Assembly (NCBI GenBank): GCA_017561615.1
Contig: JAFZBT010000027.1
Span: forward strand, 1 to 8,619
Source: Erysipelotrichaceae bacterium
Lineage (GTDB): Bacteria; Bacillota_I; Bacilli_A; Erysipelotrichales; Erysipelotrichaceae
DNA: 8,619 nucleotides
Direction: 5' to 3'
The position numbers and the translations under genes were made by a program. The notes below the pieces were generated by a model that was not told where the DNA came from, ran no database searches, and saw nothing but the letters and a program-made list of their open reading frames with translations. Shown in pieces: positions 5,252 to 8,619 of the stretch. The stretch's first letter is position 1; each line of letters opens with the position of its first letter.

Positions 5252-6684
5252 CTGTGGTCCTCCCTGAGGATGTCGATGATCTCGCCGAGATCATGAATGA
5301 GCTTATTGGGCCGGGCATCTTCAAGTGCCTGCTGGCGGATGGGATTGCTGCAGTAGGCAATCGAGTAGACGCCGGCATTCTGGGCGGCTTTGACGTCGCT
5401 GACGACGTCGCCGACATAGACGGCGTTGTCCAGCCGTCCGTGCAGCCGCTGATAGCCCTTGACGATGACTTCCTTGTCCGGCTTGGGATTCTCGATCTCC
5501 TCCACCCCGACGATCACGCTGAAGTAATCGTCCAGGCCGGCGGCCTGCAGGCCGAGTCTGATGATCTCGGTGGTCTTGGAGGAGGCGATGCCGTAGCGGT
5601 AGCCGTTGTCCTTCAGGTAATCCAGCATTTCCCTGGCATGCGGGAAGGCCTTGACCAGCGTCTTCTGCATCTGGCGGTTATGAACGCGGTACTTCTCCAC
5701 CAGGGCTTCCACGTCCTCATCCGGCAGATACTTTCTGAAGGTCTGCTGGAGGGTCGGGCCCATGAAGTCGGCCTTTTCCTCATCCGTGAACTCTCTGTCC
5801 GGCAGATACTCCTTGAAGACATGCAGGAAGGATGCCTCGATGGCCGGACGGGTATCCAGCAGGGTGCCGTCCAGATCGAAGATGACGACCGGCTTGTCGC
5901 GGTCGATCAGCTTGCTGAAAAGGCCCAGCAGACCGGCGATGCCGATGATCATGAAGGCGGCCGAGATGAGCTGGGCAACCTTCAGGCTGCCGATCATCAG
6001 GGAGTCCGTCCGCCTCGATTCGATCCAGAAGCGGATGGCGCCGTACCAGGCCATGTAGGCGAAGACGCCGCAGCCGCGGGTGGTCTTGGAGGTGCGGCGG
6101 TAGATCTGGATCAGGATGAAGCCGATCAGACACAGCGTGCTCTCAAAGAAGAACATCGGCTCGCGGTAAGCGCCGTTGATGTACATTCCCTCCTTCAGGA
6201 AGGAGAGGATGCCGTTGTAGAAGCTTTCATCGACGATCTCGCCGAAGCACTCCTGGTTGGCGAAGTTGCCCCAGCGGCCCAGGCACTGACCGATCAGCAC
6301 CCAGGGCAGAACGATGTCGGCCAGATGCCAGAAGGAGAAGTTCTTCGCCTTGCAGTAAACAAGAACAAACAGCAGACCGGCGAAGACGCCGCCGTGAATG
6401 GCCAGACCCCCGTCCCAGATCTCAAAAATGCTGATCGGGTTGGAGAAGTAGCCCTTGGCGTCGTAGAACAGGCAGTACCATAAGCGGGCGCCTAAGATGC
6501 CGAAGGCCAGGGCGCCGATGAAGATGTCGTCAAAGATCTCACCGTCATAGCCGGCCTTCTTGCCCTGGCGCTGGGCGCCCAGGTAAGCCAGAACGGCACC
6601 GGTGAGTATGCACACTGCGTACCAGCGGATCTCAATGCCTTCGCCGATGCGCAGGAAGATCTCTCTGCTTGGGAAAAACGTCAT
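5230..6684 (-). CDS. lgt: fusion of prolipoprotein diacylglyceryl transferase (Lgt) and PpaX-type HAD phosphatase
   Basis: A single 484-residue reading frame. Residues ~1-258 are a complete Lgt, the membrane enzyme that moves diacylglyceryl from phosphatidylglycerol to the lipobox cysteine of prolipoproteins: about seven hydrophobic segments (near 18-36, 51-74, 93-112, 118-135, 176-196, 205-222, 234-257), the AIHGG motif with H97 and the signature GRWGNFANQE (136-145). After a short linker (FSKLIDRDKP), residues ~265-484 form a full HAD phosphatase: DLDGT with D270/D272, ASS (367-369), NPKPDK (399-404, K401) and GDVVSD with D426/D430, plus a helical cap. Its cap (GPTLQQTF) and LVKAFPHA segment resemble PpaX, the pyrophosphatase acting with HPr kinase. 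There is no ATG or ribosome binding site at the junction; the nearest Met (M245) lies in the last membrane segment. The start follows the hprK stop by one base, with AAAGGAG at 6694-6700. Confidence 0.93.
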   Translation of the reverse strand: MTFFPSREIFLRIGEGIEIRWYAVCILTGAVLAYLGAQRQGKKAGYDGEIFDDIFIGALAFGILGARLWYCLFYDAKGYFSNPISIFEIWDGGLAIHGGVFAGLLFVLVYCKAKNFSFWHLADIVLPWVLIGQCLGRWGNFANQECFGEIVDESFYNGILSFLKEGMYINGAYREPMFFFESTLCLIGFILIQIYRRTSKTTRGCGVFAYMAWYGAIRFWIESRRTDSLMIGSLKVAQLISAAFMIIGIAGLLGLFSKLIDRDKPVVIFDLDGTLLDTRPAIEASFLHVFKEYLPDREFTDEEKADFMGPTLQQTFRKYLPDEDVEALVEKYRVHNRQMQKTLVKAFPHAREMLDYLKDNGYRYGIASSKTTEIIRLGLQAAGLDDYFSVIVGVEEIENPKPDKEVIVKGYQRLHGRLDNAVYVGDVVSDVKAAQNAGVYSIAYCSNPIRQQALEDARPNKLIHDLGEIIDILREDHRWTSNLM

Positions 6685-6685
6685 T

Positions 6686-7627
6686 TCAGTTTTCTCCTTT
6701 CTGTCGGTTGATGAGTTCGATCACTCTTTCTTCCAGTTCATTGGAAGAGTTGACCCCGCGGCTGCGCAGGATCTGGTTGGTCACTGCCGTCTCAATGATG
6801 ACGGCGATGGAGCGGCCTTCGCTGACCGGGATGACCAGCCGGGGGATGTTAACGCCGAAGAAGCTCTCGACCTGCTGCTCGTTATCGAGGTTCAGCCGGT
6901 CGTATTCGGCCTCGTCCGACCACCTGTCCAGATCGATGACATAGTCGATCTCGGACTTCTCGGTCGTTGAGGCGATGCCGAACATGCTGGTGACGTTGAT
7001 GATGCCCACGCCTCTGATCTCCAGCAGGTTGCGCAGGATCTCCGGCGCCTCGCCGGTGATGGAGTTGTGGACGCGGTAAATGTCCACCCGATCGTCAGCC
7101 ACCAGGATGTGGCCTCTCTTGATCAGTTCCAGGGCGATCTCGCTTTTGCCCAGACCGCTGTCGCCTCTGATCAGCACGCCGCGGCCGAACACCTGCATCA
7201 GAACCCCGTGAATGCTCTCGATGGGGGCGAAGAATTCCTCCAGGAAGGAGACGATCTCCACGACCAGGGAATTGGTCGGGGCATAGGAGGAGAAGACCGG
7301 GAAGTTCTTCTGATAGGCGATCTCCCTCAGAATCGGCGGGCAGTCCATGTCCCGGGATATCAGGATCATGGGAACCGGATCGCCGGTCAGGTAGTCGAAT
7401 ACCTTGCGCTGGGCTTCCTCGCTCATGGTGTGGATGTAGTTCATTTCCTTCTCGCCGATGACCACGATGCGCTTGCTGGCCTTCTCATCAAGATAGCCGG
7501 CCAGTTCAAGACCGGGACGGTTGGTATTGGCGTCCCTGATCTCCCGGTTCAGCGATTCATCATTGCCGACGATCTGGCGGTATCCGAAATACTCCCAGAC
7601 GTCGCGGACGGTTACGGTCTTATGCAT
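6686..7627 (-). CDS. hprK: HPr kinase/phosphorylase
   Basis: A 313-residue bifunctional HprK, about the usual length. It phosphorylates Ser46 of the PTS protein HPr with ATP or PPi, and reverses this by phosphorolysis that yields PPi. It thereby governs CcpA-type catabolite control in Bacillota. Visible: the N-terminal domain (1-~130), H140 in SIHGV, Walker A GDSGLGKS (155-162), LVADDRV (175-181) with the paired aspartates, the HprK signature [10 protein letters not shown] (203-212) and the C-terminal [14 protein letters not shown] (271-284). I chose ATG at 7627 because AAGGAGG (7634-7640) lies six bases away, whereas the in-frame ATG eight codons upstream has nothing similar and gives a non-family leader. 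The start overlaps the uvrA stop by eight bases (ATGCATAA). Neighbouring lgt and a PpaX-like domain form the conserved hprK-lgt-ppaX arrangement. Confidence 0.97.
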   Translation of the reverse strand: MHKTVTVRDVWEYFGYRQIVGNDESLNREIRDANTNRPGLELAGYLDEKASKRIVVIGEKEMNYIHTMSEEAQRKVFDYLTGDPVPMILISRDMDCPPILREIAYQKNFPVFSSYAPTNSLVVEIVSFLEEFFAPIESIHGVLMQVFGRGVLIRGDSGLGKSEIALELIKRGHILVADDRVDIYRVHNSITGEAPEILRNLLEIRGVGIINVTSMFGIASTTEKSEIDYVIDLDRWSDEAEYDRLNLDNEQQVESFFGVNIPRLVIPVSEGRSIAVIIETAVTNQILRSRGVNSSNELEERVIELINRQKGEN

Positions 7628-8619
7628 CTTCAGCCTCCTTCTGACGGGCAAACACCTTCTTCAGGTACTGCCCCGTATAGCTTTCCTTTACTTCACTTAC
7701 TTCCCTGGGCGTGCCGCAGGCGACCAGCGTGCCGCCGTCATCACCGCCGTCCGGTCCCAGGTCGATAATGTAGTCAGCGTTCTTGATCACATCAAGGTTA
7801 TGCTCGATGACCAGCACGGTGTCGCCGTGATCAACCAGCTTATGCAGGACATTGAGCAGTTTCCTGACGTCATGCATGTGCAGGCCGGTGGTCGGCTCGT
7901 CGAGGATGAACATCGTCTTGCCGGTGGCCTTCCTCTGCAGTTCGCTGGCCAGCTTTACCCTTTGGGCCTCGCCGCCGGAAATGGTCACGGCGGACTGGCC
8001 GACCTTCATGTAGCCCAGGCCGACATCCAGCAGGGTCTGCAGCTTGGTCTTGATCTTCGGAATGTTGATGAACAGGTCATAGGCCTCTTCAATGGTCATC
8101 TCCAGCACGTCGGAGATGTTCTTGCCCTTGTAGGTGACCTGCAGGGTCTCCTCGTTGTAGCGCTTGCCCTTGCAGACGTCGCAGGGCACGTAGACGTCAG
8201 GCAGGAAATTCATGCTTATCCGCTTGACGCCGTCTCCCCAGCAGGCTTCGCAGCGGCCGCCGGAAACGTTGAAGGAGAAGCGGGACTTGGTATAGCCGCG
8301 GATCTTGGCTTCCGGGCTCTGGGCAAACAGGTCGTAGGCTTCCTCAATGGTCATCTCCAGTACGTCGGAGATGTTCTTGCCCTTGTAGGTGACCTGCAGG
8401 GTCTCTTCGTTGTAGCGCTTGCCCTTGCAGATGTCGCAGGGGACATAGACATCGGGCAGGAAATTCATCGAGATCTTCTTGACGCCGTCGCCCCAGCAGG
8501 CTTCACAGCGGCCGCCGGAAACATTGAAGGAGAAGCGCGACTTGGAGTAGCCGCGGATCTTTGCTTCCGGGGTCTGGGCAAACAGGTCGCGGATATCGTC
8601 GAAGACGCCGGTATAGGTA
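7620..8619 (-). CDS. uvrA: UvrA excinuclease subunit, C-terminal part, with duplicated zinc-finger module
   Basis: The last 332 residues of UvrA, the damage-sensing ABC ATPase of nucleotide excision repair; the 5' part lies beyond 8619. The frame is open to the window edge, beginning [15 protein letters not shown]. Visible: the C-terminal zinc finger C-x2-C-x19-C-x2-C, the ABC signature [12 protein letters not shown] (213-224 of the visible part), Walker B MFILDEP (236-242), the H-loop VIEHN with H273 and the typical ending [16 protein letters not shown]. Oddly, an 85-residue segment that includes the zinc finger occurs twice in tandem: cysteines at visible positions 38, 41, 61, 64 and again at 123, 126, 146, 149. 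Family members normally have this module once at this place. The copies differ at only four residues, all conservative. An ATG at 8468 is internal, not a start. It is the first visible gene of the hprK operon. Confidence 0.96.
   Translation of the reverse strand, partial: TYTGVFDDIRDLFAQTPEAKIRGYSKSRFSFNVSGGRCEACWGDGVKKISMNFLPDVYVPCDICKGKRYNEETLQVTYKGKNISDVLEMTIEEAYDLFAQSPEAKIRGYTKSRFSFNVSGGRCEACWGDGVKRISMNFLPDVYVPCDVCKGKRYNEETLQVTYKGKNISDVLEMTIEEAYDLFINIPKIKTKLQTLLDVGLGYMKVGQSAVTISGGEAQRVKLASELQRKATGKTMFILDEPTTGLHMHDVRKLLNVLHKLVDHGDTVLVIEHNLDVIKNADYIIDLGPDGGDDGGTLVACGTPREVSEVKESYTGQYLKKVFARQKEAEDA
7634..7640 (-). promoter_or_regulatory. ribosome binding site deciding the hprK start
   Basis: AAGGAGG, six bases before ATG at 7627 and inside the 3' end of uvrA. 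It supports a coupled start overlapping the uvrA stop. Confidence 0.85.
8071..8580 (-). repeat. in-frame tandem duplication, 2 x 255 bp, within uvrA
   Basis: Bases 8071-8325 and 8326-8580 align without gaps, with 24 mismatches by hand count (about 91% identical). Each unit is exactly 85 codons and carries one complete C-x2-C-x19-C-x2-C zinc finger plus flanking signature-domain sequence. The octamer GACCTGTT (minus strand) stands at the start of the first unit, at the junction and at the end of the second unit (8588-8581, 8333-8326, 8078-8071), spaced exactly 255 bp. Confidence 0.97.

Noticed and set aside
4334..5296. Long plus-strand open frame antisense to trxB
   Set aside because: It lies wholly opposite a clear thioredoxin reductase, has no family-like motifs or ribosome site and is rich in Asp/Val/Ala as expected for an antisense shadow of GC-rich codons.
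5880..5960. A frameshift or missed stop joining lgt and the HAD gene
   Set aside because: The frame is continuous, the linker is reasonable and no leftover start codon or ribosome site is visible at the junction, unlike what a recent gene merger by error would leave.
5254..6483. 409-codon plus-strand frame antisense to the Lgt-HAD gene
   Set aside because: Same codon-bias shadow effect; the minus strand encodes all Lgt and HAD motifs, and the antisense product resembles nothing.
7620..8468. A separate short gene starting at the ATG at 8468
   Set aside because: The frame is open upstream to the window edge with normal UvrA sequence; this ATG is the Met of KISMNFLPD within the zinc module.
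8071..8580. Simple assembly error duplicating one read segment in uvrA
   Set aside because: An exact technical duplicate would be identical; here 24 bases differ, mostly at third codon positions. A chimera of two strains remains possible and is named as a refuting test.

Overview
This 8.6-kb window is a chromosomal core-genome segment of a Gram-positive, Bacillota-type bacterium. Seen directly: eight of the nine genes lie on the minus strand, are separated by a few bases or overlap, and nearly all have a strong AGGAGG-type ribosome binding site. From family knowledge: the set uvrA, hprK, lgt, ppaX-like, trxB, yvcK and whiA is the conserved Bacillota neighbourhood around HPr kinase and WhiA. 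HPr kinase with a ppaX-like phosphatase points to PTS/catabolite control of the low-GC Gram-positive lineage. The DNA is nevertheless fairly GC-rich by eye. An Erysipelotrichia-like member is my guess, not something the sequence proves.

Layout, reading the minus strand from the right end. Operon 1 is uvrA (only its 3' part, from 8619 to 7620), hprK (7627-6686), a single ORF fusing lgt to a PpaX-type HAD phosphatase (6684-5230), then trxB (5251-4331), closed by a hairpin terminator at 4286-4320. Next comes a short accessory island: a plus-strand transaldolase/fructose-6-phosphate-aldolase-like gene (3466-4185, terminator 4201-4228) and a divergent minus-strand MBL-fold hydrolase (3360-2386, terminator 2378-2352). 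Their promoters lie back to back in about 50 bp. Operon 2 starts from a near-consensus promoter at 2340-2312 and runs yvcK (2289-1345), whiA (1345-383), a 69-residue membrane protein (399-190) and a GNAT acetyltransferase (from 186, leaving the window at base 1).

Functional picture: HprK sets HPr-Ser phosphorylation and releases PPi during phosphorolysis, and a PpaX-type HAD would remove that PPi. Here the HAD domain is covalently joined to the membrane enzyme Lgt, which modifies prolipoproteins. YvcK (carbon flux and envelope) and WhiA (DNA-binding regulator) are translationally coupled. TrxB and UvrA are housekeeping redox and DNA-repair functions.

The most unusual observation is in uvrA. 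The stretch containing the C-terminal zinc finger is present twice in perfect tandem: 255 bp, 85 codons, in frame. The copies differ at 24 of 255 bases by my hand count but at only 4 of 85 residues. The encoded UvrA therefore should carry an extra zinc-finger module. The second notable point is the Lgt-HAD fusion. The third is the aldolase-like protein, in which the Asp at the family's catalytic acid position is replaced by Tyr.
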